A DNA stretch of 64,000 nucleotides. Source: Ruegeria sp. EL01 (GTDB lineage: Bacteria; Pseudomonadota; Alphaproteobacteria; Rhodobacterales; Rhodobacteraceae). The notes below the pieces were generated by a model, which was given only the letters and a program-made list of their open reading frames with translations, made no database searches and was not told the DNA's origin. A program made the position numbers and the translations under genes. The first letter of the stretch is position 1. Each line of letters begins with the position of its first letter. The stretch is from assembly GCF_900313035.1 (NCBI RefSeq), contig NZ_OMPS01000003.1:241501-305500 (forward strand). The letters run 5' to 3'. This document shows positions 54,858-64,000 of this stretch, piece by piece.

Positions 54858-57800
54858 TCGAGGTCAATCGCACTCATCGTCCGGTCGAGGCCTTTCGCCG
54901 GGATTTGCTCGACATGCGGATGCAGGGGCAAGACTATGCCGAACTTTGCGTCACCAGTAATTTCACCTTTCTGACCGGCGCCTCACACCCTGAAGAACTG
55001 ATCGTACGGGCTGCAGAGTTGGGGCTATCCGCGATTGCTATCACGGATCGCAATTCACTGGCGGGAGTGGTACGAGCCTGGACCGCGCTCAAGGAGTTAC
55101 GGCGAGACACTGCCGAGGCTTTGAAAATCCGTTCTCAACAGCGTGTGGATGCCTCCTCTCGGCAAAAGATTGAATCGGGAGAAGCCATTGCACATACCCC
55201 TTTCGCAACATTGCCCAGACTAATCGTTGGGTGCCGCCTGGTCTTGCGTGACAGTTCGGTGGAATGGATCGCCTTACCCCGCGATCGGGTGGCATATCAA
55301 CGCCTGACCCGCCTTCTGACCGCTGGTAAGCGCAGGGCGGAAAAGGGTGATTGTGAGCTTTACAGCAAGGACATGATACCCGCTTGCAAGGGGATGATTT
55401 TAATTGCTCTGCCGCAACAGGGATTGAAAGAATCCGTGCCGGATATCCAGCGGCTGCAGCGGCGCTTTCCCAATCATGTCTTTCTCGGGGCCGCCCCTCG
55501 TTATGACGGCAGCGATCAGGCTTATCTGGCGGCTTGCGCAATGGCTGCGCAAAAGGCCGGCGCCCCGATGGTCGCGGTTGGCGATGTGCTGATGCATCAC
55601 GCAGGCCGCAGACGGCTGGCCGATGTTTTGACCTGTATGCGCGACCATATCACCATCGACCAGATCGGCACGCGTGCGCTGCCCAATGCCGAACACCGGA
55701 TCAAGTCAGGTCAGGATATGGCGCGGCTGTTTCGCAACCATCTGGGCGCAATACGCCGTACATTGGAGATCACCGATAAATGCAGCTTTGACTTGGGCGA
55801 ACTTTCCTATGAATACCCCCATGAAGACACCGAGGAAGAAACCCCGCAAGCCCGTCTGGAACGGCTGGCCCGAGAAGGTCTGACACGACGCTATCCCGAT
55901 GGCCCGCCCTCTAAAGTCACCCATCTGTTGAAAAAAGAGCTGGCCGTGGTCAAGGAATTGGATTTCCCAGCCTATTTCCTGACCGTCCACGATATTGTGC
56001 AATACGCCAGATCTCAGGGCATTTTATGCCAGGGGCGCGGATCCGCTGCGAATTCAATCCTTTGCTATCTTTTAGGCATCACCGATGTCAGCCCGGATAT
56101 GATCTCGATGGTATTTGAGCGGTTTGTCTCAAAGTACCGCGGCGAGCCACCGGATATTGACGTCGATTTCGAACATGAGCGGCGCGAAGAGGTGATCCAG
56201 TGGATTTACAAGAAATACGGTCGTCACCGCGCCGGGCTTTGTGCAACCGTCATTCACTTTCGCACACGGGCCGCCATTCGTGAGGTGGGTAAGGTCATGG
56301 GCCTGTCTCAGGATGTGACCGCCGGTCTGTCAGGGCAAATCTGGGGAATGAGCAATGGCGGGATTGATCTTGATCGCATCCGCGAGATTGGCCTTAACCC
56401 CGAAGACCGCCGCCTTATGCAAACCATCCAGCTTATTGGCGAGGTCATCGGCTTTCCCCGACACCTGTCGCAGCATGTAGGAGGTTTTGTCATCACACGC
56501 GGACGTCTGGATGAACTGTCGCCGATTTCCAATGCTGCGATGGAAGATCGCACTGTCATCGAATGGGATAAGGATGACATTGATGCACTCGGTATCCTGA
56601 AAGTCGATGTCCTGGGGCTCGGCATGCTGAGCTGTGTGCAAAAAGCCTTTGCCCTGATGCAGGAACACGACGGGCGCAGCCTTAGTATCGCTACGGTTCC
56701 GCAGGAAGATAAACCCACCTATGATATGCTTTGCGTTGCCGATGCGGTAGGGGTGTTTCAGGTTGAGAGCCGTGCCCAGATGAACTTTCTGCCCCGAATG
56801 AAACCCCGAACATTCTACGATCTGGTGATCGAAGTCGCCATCGTGCGCCCCGGTCCGATCCAGGGCGGCATGGTGCAGCCCTATATCAAACGCCGTCAGG
56901 GTCTGGAGCAGCCTGAACCCTTTGGCCCCACACTTGAAAATGTCACAAAACGCACGCTTGGCGTACCACTGTTTCAGGAACAGGCCATGCAGATCGCTGT
57001 GGTGGGGGCGGGGTTTTCCGCCGAAGAGGCCGATCACCTGCGCCGATCGCTCGCCTCATTCCGGCGCATGGGCACCATCGGAGCTTTTGAGGAGAAATTC
57101 ATCAATGGAATGCTGCGGAATGGCTATGATCTGGACGTCGCCAAACGCTGCTTCTCCCAGATCCAGGGCTTTGCCGATTACGGTTTTCCCGAAAGCCACG
57201 CCGCCGCCTTTGCAATGCTCGCCTATGTCTCGGCCTGGCTGAAATGCCATCACCCGGCGATCTTTGCCTGTGCGCTTCTCAACTCTCAGCCTATGGGGTT
57301 TTATGCCCCCGCCCAGATCGTACGCGATGCGCGCGAACATAGCGTTGAAATACGCCCCATATGCGTGAACCATTCAGAATGGGACAATACTCTTGAGCGC
57401 CGCCCCGATGGCGCGTTGGCTTTGCGGTTGGGATTCCGCCAGATCAAGGGTTTCAAAGAAGAAGATGCGGGCTGGATCGTTGCCGCACGGGGCAATGGGT
57501 ATCGCGATCCAGAGGCGCTGTGGCTGCGGGCAGGCCTGCGCCCCGATGTGCTGACACGGCTGGCCGAAGCGGATGCGTTCTCTGACATGGACCTCACGCG
57601 TCGCGATGCTTTGTGGCGGGTCAAAGCCATCCGCAGCGAAAAACCGCTGCCGCTTTTTAACGACCCGATTGACGGGGAAAGCATCAATGAACCGCAGATC
57701 ACCCTGCCCACCATGCATTTGGGCGAAGAAGTTGTTGAGGATTATGTTTCCACCCGCCTTTCCCTGCGCGCCCATCCAATGGAATTGCTACGCCCCGGCA

Positions 57801-58237
57801 TTACGGGCCTTACGCCTCACAACGCACTCAAGGATGTGCCTCTGGGACAGCATACGGTCTGCGGGCTTGTCATCACCCGCCAACGCCCCGGCACAGCGTC
57901 CGGGGTGATTTTCCTGACGCTTGAGGATGAAACCGGGGTCAGCAATGTCGTCGTCTGGCCCAAAGTATATGAGCGTTTCCGACGCATCGTGATGGGCGCG
58001 CGGCTCCTGCATGTTCGGGGTTATCTACAACGCGAAGGCATTGTCGTGCATCTGATTGCTCAGGAGATTTCCGACATGTCCTATAAGCTCTTTGACCTGG
58101 GTCACCCGTTACCAGAGGCTCTGACCACCGAAGGTCCGCGTGCGGATGACACCCCAAAGGCATCCCGCTACCCCGCCCGCGCCATGCACCCGCGCGATCA
58201 AGCCAAGCGACTGTTTCCAAGCCGGGATTTTCACTAG
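54854..58237 (+). CDS. dnaE2: Error-prone DNA polymerase III alpha subunit DnaE2
   Basis: 1127 residues from the ATG at 54854, after GCAGGGAGAATTTGC. An N-terminal PHP domain (AELCVTSNFTFLTGASHPEEL, LSAIAITDRNSL) is followed by the C-family polymerase core with GRGSAANSILCYLLGIT and PPDIDVDFEHERREEVI, whose Asp pair is catalytic, and a C-terminal OB fold (GLVITRQRPGTASGVIFLTLEDETG). It does translesion synthesis in SOS with ImuA/ImuB. It ends the cassette; no terminator was seen. Confidence 0.96.
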   Translation: MIEVNRTHRPVEAFRRDLLDMRMQGQDYAELCVTSNFTFLTGASHPEELIVRAAELGLSAIAITDRNSLAGVVRAWTALKELRRDTAEALKIRSQQRVDASSRQKIESGEAIAHTPFATLPRLIVGCRLVLRDSSVEWIALPRDRVAYQRLTRLLTAGKRRAEKGDCELYSKDMIPACKGMILIALPQQGLKESVPDIQRLQRRFPNHVFLGAAPRYDGSDQAYLAACAMAAQKAGAPMVAVGDVLMHHAGRRRLADVLTCMRDHITIDQIGTRALPNAEHRIKSGQDMARLFRNHLGAIRRTLEITDKCSFDLGELSYEYPHEDTEEETPQARLERLAREGLTRRYPDGPPSKVTHLLKKELAVVKELDFPAYFLTVHDIVQYARSQGILCQGRGSAANSILCYLLGITDVSPDMISMVFERFVSKYRGEPPDIDVDFEHERREEVIQWIYKKYGRHRAGLCATVIHFRTRAAIREVGKVMGLSQDVTAGLSGQIWGMSNGGIDLDRIREIGLNPEDRRLMQTIQLIGEVIGFPRHLSQHVGGFVITRGRLDELSPISNAAMEDRTVIEWDKDDIDALGILKVDVLGLGMLSCVQKAFALMQEHDGRSLSIATVPQEDKPTYDMLCVADAVGVFQVESRAQMNFLPRMKPRTFYDLVIEVAIVRPGPIQGGMVQPYIKRRQGLEQPEPFGPTLENVTKRTLGVPLFQEQAMQIAVVGAGFSAEEADHLRRSLASFRRMGTIGAFEEKFINGMLRNGYDLDVAKRCFSQIQGFADYGFPESHAAAFAMLAYVSAWLKCHHPAIFACALLNSQPMGFYAPAQIVRDAREHSVEIRPICVNHSEWDNTLERRPDGALALRLGFRQIKGFKEEDAGWIVAARGNGYRDPEALWLRAGLRPDVLTRLAEADAFSDMDLTRRDALWRVKAIRSEKPLPLFNDPIDGESINEPQITLPTMHLGEEVVEDYVSTRLSLRAHPMELLRPGITGLTPHNALKDVPLGQHTVCGLVITRQRPGTASGVIFLTLEDETGVSNVVVWPKVYERFRRIVMGARLLHVRGYLQREGIVVHLIAQEISDMSYKLFDLGHPLPEALTTEGPRADDTPKASRYPARAMHPRDQAKRLFPSRDFH

Positions 58238-58338
58238 GCAGACATCCATGCAAACCGCAGAATCCGCTTGCATGGGCTCTCCGAACCCGCACGTGCCGAC
58301 TTGCACGAATAGCTGCTTCTGTACTGTTGAGTTTCTGG

Positions 58339-59613
58339 TTAACCGCAAAGCACCGGCGCTTGGCCTCTGGCGCCCAGATCGGCCTTGAGGGCGTCGGCGG
58401 CCTTGTGCTGTTTCGTTATCTCGCCTCGCTTCTGAACCAGCCCCTGTATTGCGCGCTCCGCGTCGCGCGCTTCATATTCGGCAATTGCATCATTGATATC
58501 CCGCTCAATCAGACTCTCTTGATCTTCACCAAGATCCGTCATCCGCATCGTAAACCAAGCCGTCATTCCTCCTGGCGGAAGGGTGGCGAACCGAGGAAAG
58601 GCAGGGTCGCCTTTGCCCTCCTGCCACGACAAAGGCAGCGATGGATCAAGGACGAAACCCCGCGCGAGGCCAACCGCATCCACATCACCCTGAATGATCG
58701 CCGCCTCAGCCTCGTCATAATGCTTGAACCCTCCGGTGATCATGAGGGGGGTCGTGGTCAACTTGCGGGCGGCACCGGCGAATTCAAGAAAATACGGACC
58801 TTTGGATGCACGCTCGGAACTTGATGGGGCGCCGGGGAAGTAGGTTCCACCGCTGATGTCCAGCAAGTCAACGCCTTTGCCCTCAAGTCCCGCTACAACT
58901 TTGAGCGCATCGTCTTCTGTTAGCCCACCGTCAAGCTGGTCAGTGGCATTCAGTTTGACGGCAACTACAAAATCAGTCGGCACGGCGGCACGAACAGCCT
59001 CGACCGTCTCGATCAGCAGCCGCATCCGTGCATGGATCGAACCACCATAAGCATCCGTCCGGTGGTTGAAGAGAGGGGACAGGAACTGGCTTAAGAGAAA
59101 CCCATGAGCAGCATGGATCTGGACGCCTCCAAACCCCAACTCAGCCGCACGCCGTGCCGTTTGGGCAAAAGAATCAGGAATGTTCCTAATCTCGGCCAGA
59201 GACATGGCTTCGCTGTGAAAATCAGGAAAGCCGATGGCGCTTGGTCCCCTGGGCGTGCTGATCGGCAGGTGGGACAATGCCCCGGCGTGGCCAAGTTGCA
59301 ACCAGAGCTGCGCCCCGTTTTCTGACCCGCGCTGCGCCAGATCACGGAACGCCGCAGTGTCGGCCCCTTGGTCTAGCACCAGATTGCCCGGTTTTTCAGG
59401 GTACCATGGGTCGCCTTGCACTTCTCCGATGATCGACGCTGCCAAACCACCGTCGGCCCAGCGTTCATATAACCGTATCTGTCTGGCGGTCGGATTGCCA
59501 TGTCCATCCGCCAGTGAATCCGACATGGCCGATTTGATGATCCGGTTTTTTAACACACGTCCGTTCGGTAGGGTGAGTTGCGTGAAAAGCAAACTATTCG
59601 AAGTTGTGTGCAA
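58339..59613 (-). CDS. Old yellow enzyme family NADH:flavin oxidoreductase
   Basis: 424 residues from a TTG at 59613, chosen because GGGAGA lies 7 nt upstream. FMN-binding TIM barrel with LFTQLTLPNGRVLKNRIIKSAM, LWLQLGHAGALSH, GVQIHAAHGFLLSQFLSPLFNHRTDAYGG in pattern, ending in a helical tail. The HAAH pair binds the phenolic or enone ligand. It reduces activated alkenes or similar; substrate unknown. It lies downstream of the AceE-like gene on the same strand with an 80-nt gap, perhaps in one operon. Confidence 0.9.
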   Translation of the reverse strand: MHTTSNSLLFTQLTLPNGRVLKNRIIKSAMSDSLADGHGNPTARQIRLYERWADGGLAASIIGEVQGDPWYPEKPGNLVLDQGADTAAFRDLAQRGSENGAQLWLQLGHAGALSHLPISTPRGPSAIGFPDFHSEAMSLAEIRNIPDSFAQTARRAAELGFGGVQIHAAHGFLLSQFLSPLFNHRTDAYGGSIHARMRLLIETVEAVRAAVPTDFVVAVKLNATDQLDGGLTEDDALKVVAGLEGKGVDLLDISGGTYFPGAPSSSERASKGPYFLEFAGAARKLTTTPLMITGGFKHYDEAEAAIIQGDVDAVGLARGFVLDPSLPLSWQEGKGDPAFPRFATLPPGGMTAWFTMRMTDLGEDQESLIERDINDAIAEYEARDAERAIQGLVQKRGEITKQHKAADALKADLGARGQAPVLCG

Positions 59614-59693
59614 GTCAGTTCTCCCTGGGTTTTCAATCTCAACCTGAGATATTTTGGATAGTTTTCTGCGATAACCGTTGTTTGAGAATGGTT

Positions 59694-62087
59694 TTAAGGT
59701 CTGACAAGACCAATGTCTCGTTGGAACATCTGTTTCCCGACCGTCAGTCCGTTCACTTTCTCGACGATGGCGTCGGCATCAATACAATGATGGCGATAGA
59801 GATCGCCGATGGTGCCGGTCTGACCAAAATGTTCGACGCCCATCGGGATGGTTTGATGCCCATTCACGGCGCCCAACCAAGAAAGCGTTGCCGGATGCCC
59901 GTCAATGACGGTGACCAGTTTGCAGTGCGGCGCAAGGTCCGACATCAGCGTTTCGATATGGGATCGTGCAGCCTGGTTGCCGCGCGAGCGCGCGCGTTGC
60001 GCGGCGGTCCAACCAGCGTTCAACCGATCAGCCGAGGTGACGGAAAGAACACCGATGTCTCGCCGGCCTTCGCCAATCAGTCCGGCGGCCCTGATGGCCT
60101 CGGGTGCAACGGCACCTTGATAGGCGATTGCAACTTCGCAATTGGGCCCGGGCCTGCGCAGCCAATAGGCTCCGTCGATAGCGCCCTGACGGAATTCATC
60201 GTCAATGCGCTTGCCCGGCTGCTCGATCGGGTTGGTGGTCAGGCGCAGATAAACCGAACCGCCGGTTTCATCTCGCAGCCACGTGCGTTCGTCTGGTTGC
60301 CCCTCGCCGTCGCGCTGCAGATAATCGAAGGCCCACTCCATGATCACCGCCAATTCATCGGCGAAAGCAGGTTCAAAGGCGGCCAGCCCGTCCTGACTCA
60401 TTCCAATCAACGGGCTGCCGACGGATTGGTGTGCGCCGCCTTCCGGAGCCAGCGTCACCCCTGAAGGTGTACCTACCAGCATGAACCGCGCATCCTGATA
60501 GCAAGCGTAGTTCAGCGCATCGAGCCCGCGGCACACAAAAGGGTCATACACTGTGCCAATCGGGATCAACCGTTTGCCGAAAAGAGAATGTGACAGCCCT
60601 GCTGCGCCCAGAAGCAGCATCAGGTTCATTTCGGCGATGCCAAGCTCGATATGCTGCCCCGTAGGGGTGAACTCCCATTTTGCAGTTGATGGGATGCGGT
60701 GCTCGATGAAAGCGTCGGCTTGTTCGGAGCGGGAAAACAACTTGCATCGGTTGACCCAGGGGCCAAGGCTGGTCGTACCGGTCACGTCGGGCGACGTGGT
60801 CACGATGCGTTCGGCCAGTTGGCTGTCTCCCTTGGACAGATCATCCAAGATTCTGCCGAAAGCCATCTGGGTCGAAATCTCGCGGCTTGTGTCTATCCCG
60901 ATGGATGGAACAGCCAGCTTGTCATCAAGATAGCGCCGCGGACCTTTGGCGAAAAAGGGTACTTGCGACAGGAAACGTTTGAACGCCACTGGATCACCCA
61001 GGGTCGCAAACAGCTCCCACTCCTCACCTTCGGGTACACCCATATGGGCCTGCCAATCGGAAAATTGGCTGCTGTTCATCAACCCACCGTGGTTGTCCTT
61101 GTGGCCCGCGATGGGCGTGCCCCATCCTTTGACCGTGTAGGCCAGAAAACATGTAGGGCGGTCGTGGTCGATGGCTGCGAATGTCTGGGCCATGGTCTCG
61201 ACGCAGTTGCCGCCAAGGTTTTCCATCAAGGCTGCCAGTTCTGCGTCCGTGCGCCGCTCAATAAGGGCTGTAACGTCCCCTTGATCACCCAGATCATCCA
61301 TAAGCCGTTGGCGCCAGACCGCGCCACCCATGAAAGTCAGCGCTGAATATTCCTGGTTGGGGCAGGCGTCGATCCAGGCGCGCAGGCGGTCCCCCCCGGG
61401 TTCCTCGAATGCCGCGCGTTGCAGGACACCGTGTTTTACGCGTACAACGTCCCAGCCGAAGGCGTCAAAGATCTTTTCGATCCGCTCAAACAACCCCTCG
61501 CGCACGATGCCATCCAGTGACTGTCTGTTGTAATCGATGATCCACCATGTGTTGCGCAGGTCGTTCTTCCACCCTTCCTGCAAAGCTTCGTAGATATTGC
61601 CTTCGTCCAGCTCGGCATCACCGACCAATGCCACCATGCGCCCCATCGGGGCGTCCGCTGCCCAGCTTTTGGCGTTGATGTAATCCTGAATGATCGAAGC
61701 AAACGAGGTGATCGCAACGCCCAGCCCCACCGACCCGGTCGAGAAATCCACGTCGTCAATATCCTTGGTGCGGCTGGGATAGCTTTGCACGCCGCCGAAC
61801 CCACGAAAGTTCTCCATCTTGTCGCGGGTCTGATTGCCCATGAGATATTGCATGGCATGAAAGATCGGTGACGCGTGGGGTTTGACCGCGACCCGATCCT
61901 CGGGGCGCAGGGCCGAGAAATAGAGCGCGGTCATGATCGATACCATCGACGCTGAAGACGCCTGATGCCCGCCGACCTTGATCCCGTCCACCTTGGGCCG
62001 GACATGGTTGGCATGGTGGATCATCCAATGCGACAACCACAGTAGACGTTGCTCGACGATCTTCAGTTGGGTGGGATCAGGCTGCAT
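59694..62087 (-). CDS. AceE-like homodimeric 2-oxoacid dehydrogenase E1 / transketolase-family
   Basis: 797 residues. Thiamine diphosphate motif VALVGDAELDEGNIYEALQE with NDLRNTWWIIDYNRQSLDG, N-terminal VGGHQASSASMVSIMTALYF, and pyrimidine domain TGQHIELGIAEMNLMLLLGAA. The layout and length resemble AceE (E1 of pyruvate dehydrogenase) rather than transketolase. It lies 14 nt after the methionine gamma-lyase stop, so 2-oxobutanoate from methionine is a natural substrate (inference). E2/E3 partners are not in this window. Confidence 0.85.
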   Translation of the reverse strand: MQPDPTQLKIVEQRLLWLSHWMIHHANHVRPKVDGIKVGGHQASSASMVSIMTALYFSALRPEDRVAVKPHASPIFHAMQYLMGNQTRDKMENFRGFGGVQSYPSRTKDIDDVDFSTGSVGLGVAITSFASIIQDYINAKSWAADAPMGRMVALVGDAELDEGNIYEALQEGWKNDLRNTWWIIDYNRQSLDGIVREGLFERIEKIFDAFGWDVVRVKHGVLQRAAFEEPGGDRLRAWIDACPNQEYSALTFMGGAVWRQRLMDDLGDQGDVTALIERRTDAELAALMENLGGNCVETMAQTFAAIDHDRPTCFLAYTVKGWGTPIAGHKDNHGGLMNSSQFSDWQAHMGVPEGEEWELFATLGDPVAFKRFLSQVPFFAKGPRRYLDDKLAVPSIGIDTSREISTQMAFGRILDDLSKGDSQLAERIVTTSPDVTGTTSLGPWVNRCKLFSRSEQADAFIEHRIPSTAKWEFTPTGQHIELGIAEMNLMLLLGAAGLSHSLFGKRLIPIGTVYDPFVCRGLDALNYACYQDARFMLVGTPSGVTLAPEGGAHQSVGSPLIGMSQDGLAAFEPAFADELAVIMEWAFDYLQRDGEGQPDERTWLRDETGGSVYLRLTTNPIEQPGKRIDDEFRQGAIDGAYWLRRPGPNCEVAIAYQGAVAPEAIRAAGLIGEGRRDIGVLSVTSADRLNAGWTAAQRARSRGNQAARSHIETLMSDLAPHCKLVTVIDGHPATLSWLGAVNGHQTIPMGVEHFGQTGTIGDLYRHHCIDADAIVEKVNGLTVGKQMFQRDIGLVRP

Positions 62088-62101
62088 GTCAGTCTCCAGG
62101 T

Positions 62102-63301
62102 TCAGGTGGCGCTACGGGCAGGATAGGGCAGGGCCTGCTCAAGGTCTGCAAGGATGTCTTCGACATCCTCAAGTCCGACCGACAGGCGGATCAGGCCGTC
62201 GCTGATACCATGCTCGGCGCGCTCTTCCGGCGTGTAAGTGGAGTGTGTCATCGACGCCGGATGCTGGATCAGGGTCTCAGCATCGCCCAGGGATACTGCG
62301 CGTTGGATCATGTTCAGGCCATTCATCAATGTGATGCCAGCGGACAGCCCAGATTTGATTTCAAAGGCGATCATTGCACCGGGTTGGGACATCTGCAGCT
62401 GCGCGATATTGCGCTGGGCAAAGCTCTCGAGTCCGGGGAAATACACGGTTTCAACAGCTGGGTGAGCTTCGAGGAAATCGGCCACGACCCTTGCCGAAGC
62501 ACAATGGCGGTCCATACGAAGGTTTAGGGTCTTCAGTCCTCGCAGGATGAGCATCGCATTGAAAGGCGCCATCACTGCCCCTGTCATGTCCTTCATACCG
62601 ACCAAACGGATCTCTGCAATCTGTTCCGCGTTGCCCACAACCAGACCGGCGACCACATCCCCATGCCCGCCAAGGTATTTAGTGGCGGAATGCAGAACGA
62701 TATCCGCACCATGTTCGATCGGTCGCGTGAGATATGGGCTGGCATAGGTGTTGTCGACCACCACCTGTGCGCTGACCGAATGCGCGATCTCTGCGTTGGC
62801 GGCAATATCCACAAGCCGCATATTCGGATTGGCGGGGGTTTCGAAGTAAACCACGCGGGTTTTTTCCGAAACGGCCGCACGCAGGTTCGCAGGATCGGTC
62901 ATGTCAACATGGGTGATTGTGACGCCCCATTTCGCCAGACCATGGCGCATGAACGCAAAGGTGCAGCCGTAAAGCGTTTTGTCGACGATAACTTCGTCAC
63001 CGGGCGACAGCAGGGTCCACAACACCGCGGTGATCGCGCCCATACCGCTGGAAAGGGCCAGCCCGGCTTCGGCGCCTTCAAGGGTGGCAATGCGGCGTTC
63101 CAGAAGATCGCATGTGGGGTTGGAAATGCGGCTGTAGATATGACCTTCGCGTTCGCCGGCAAACATCTCTCCACCGGCCTCGGCTGTTTGAAACGAAAAG
63201 GTTGATGTCAAATGCAACGGCGGGGTCAGAGCGCCGTCGTTTTCAAGCGGGTTGTAGGCGTGGTGGATGGCGCGGGTGGCAAATCCGGTTGAGCGGGTCA
63301 T
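62102..63301 (-). CDS. megL: Methionine gamma-lyase
   Basis: 399 residues from the ATG at 63301. PLP-dependent Cys/Met metabolism enzyme. Lys208 in LHSATKYLGGHGD is the PLP lysine. The segment TLYGCTFAFMRHGLAKWG contains the Cys (113) that marks methionine gamma-lyases (Cys116 of the Pseudomonas enzyme) and differs in cystathionine lyases and synthases. It splits methionine to methanethiol, ammonia and 2-oxobutanoate. It heads an operon with the AceE-like E1 and diverges from an Lrp regulator. Confidence 0.92.
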   Translation of the reverse strand: MTRSTGFATRAIHHAYNPLENDGALTPPLHLTSTFSFQTAEAGGEMFAGEREGHIYSRISNPTCDLLERRIATLEGAEAGLALSSGMGAITAVLWTLLSPGDEVIVDKTLYGCTFAFMRHGLAKWGVTITHVDMTDPANLRAAVSEKTRVVYFETPANPNMRLVDIAANAEIAHSVSAQVVVDNTYASPYLTRPIEHGADIVLHSATKYLGGHGDVVAGLVVGNAEQIAEIRLVGMKDMTGAVMAPFNAMLILRGLKTLNLRMDRHCASARVVADFLEAHPAVETVYFPGLESFAQRNIAQLQMSQPGAMIAFEIKSGLSAGITLMNGLNMIQRAVSLGDAETLIQHPASMTHSTYTPEERAEHGISDGLIRLSVGLEDVEDILADLEQALPYPARSAT

Positions 63302-63378
63302 GGCAATCTCCTGTGTCCTGTTGAAGACTAATTTAGACCTCATGGCGGGGCATTTACTTGCAAATCATGCCAGGAATG

Positions 63379-63393
63379 AGCTAGAAATTAGCT
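63379..63393. promoter_or_regulatory. Lrp-type palindrome between megL and lrp
   Basis: AGCTA-GAAAT-TAGCT, a perfect 5-bp dyad, 24 bp before the Lrp ATG and 78 bp before megL; a related CTAATTTAG lies at 63329-63337. Confidence 0.5.
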
Positions 63394-63417
63394 TAATCTG
63401 CCACAGGGGGAGTTGCC

Positions 63418-63873
63418 ATGGACGACAAGGACAGACAGATCATCCGCGCTCTCCAGCGGGATGGGCGCATGACCAACCAGGATCTTTCTGATGCGGTAAA
63501 CCTGTCACCGTCGCCCTGCTTGCGTCGGGTCAAGAACCTGGAGGCGAAGGGGGTCATCAAGGGATACAGCGCCGATGTGGACGCTGCCGCTTATGGGGTG
63601 GCCATTACCGTCTTCGTGCGAATTCGGCTGGAACGGCACAACGAAACGGATGTTCAGAATTTCGAAAAGCGGGTTCGAATGATTGATGAGGTTATCGAAT
63701 GCCATGTCCTGACCGGAGCCATGGACTATCAGTTGCGTGTTCTCGTGTCGGACCTCGAGGCCTATGAAGGCTTTATCCGAAATCGCATTCATCCGATTGG
63801 TGGTATTGCCTCCATCGACACCAGTTTTGTTTATGGAACGGTCAAAGAGACGGCTGTGTTTCCGCTTGCCTGA
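63418..63873 (+). CDS. Lrp/AsnC family regulator beside megL
   Basis: 151 residues: HTH (MTNQDLSDAVNLSPSPCLRRVKNLEAKGVIKGY) and RAM domain (VIECHVLTGAMDYQLRVLVSDLEAYEGFI). AGGGGGAG precedes the ATG. Divergent from megL, so probably a methionine- or amino-acid-responsive regulator of its operon. Confidence 0.93.
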   Translation: MDDKDRQIIRALQRDGRMTNQDLSDAVNLSPSPCLRRVKNLEAKGVIKGYSADVDAAAYGVAITVFVRIRLERHNETDVQNFEKRVRMIDEVIECHVLTGAMDYQLRVLVSDLEAYEGFIRNRIHPIGGIASIDTSFVYGTVKETAVFPLA

Positions 63874-64000
63874 TGGGCTTTAGCCCGATGCCTGTTGCGC
63901 TATGATTCCCGAGACCACTATGGCGTTTCGCTTGTCCTATCAATGTCGTGAATAACGCCAAGTTTAAAGGGGGGGAGCAGAAAAAGAAATCCATTCGCCG
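63874..64000. other. Window end, no gene seen
   Basis: No coding frame is recognised. A purine-rich AAAGGGGGGGAGC near 63966 could be the ribosome site of a gene that starts past the edge. Confidence 0.4.

Overview
The window reads as chromosome of a Rhodobacteraceae (Roseobacter-group) alphaproteobacterium next to the replication origin. It opens inside dnaA and continues dnaN, recF, gyrB. Protein style, AGGA-type ribosome sites, a 41-residue L36, a zinc-motif DinB, paired iron boxes and an imuA-imuB-dnaE2 cassette all fit that group. The assignment is by recognition, not by a search.

Layout. 1-6.7 kb: dnaA (3' part), dnaN, recF, an AhpD-like protein with a divergent TetR regulator, gyrB. 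7-10.5 kb: an acyl-CoA ligase / aldehyde dehydrogenase / enoyl-CoA hydratase operon that looks to be decaying (ligase lacks its N-terminal third, hydratase has a stop at codon 3). 10.5-16.2 kb: accessory segment with a membrane protein/XRE pair, methyltransferase, CHAP lipoprotein, TetR plus a P-loop kinase, a LysR gene and an IS5-type remnant. 16.2-21.3 kb: molybdopterin oxidoreductase, LysR, ArsP/YraQ-like permease. 21.3-27.7 kb: sugar/glycerophosphate-type ABC transporter with a class III phosphodiesterase and a LysR regulator. 27.8-34.3 kb: MarR with divergent acetyltransferase, OmpA-like porin, S41 protease, a two-peptide mini-operon, PEP-mutase-like protein and Ada. 34.5-41.1 kb: signalling block with PAS adenylate cyclase plus truncated haemoglobin, methyltransferase, hydrolase, three-PAS hybrid kinase and OmpR-type regulator. 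41.1-48.5 kb: IS3 remnant, clpB, pyrF, candidate sRNA, dinB, N-formylglutamate amidohydrolase, tRNA-Val, rpmJ. 48.5-64 kb: VOC protein, iron-binding protein, XRE/GNAT, phhA with Lrp, imuA-imuB-dnaE2, old yellow enzyme, AceE-like E1, methionine gamma-lyase with divergent Lrp.

Most notable: a split globin/adenylate-cyclase pair beside a PAS kinase pair whose promoter carries repeated TGAAACA boxes and a 22-bp palindrome; a triple-hairpin sRNA candidate after pyrF; two distant copies of one GTCAAC-N3-GTTGAC operator, one at marR and one at an unannotated two-peptide operon; and a methionine gamma-lyase/2-oxoacid-dehydrogenase locus that would turn methionine into methanethiol and an acyl-CoA.
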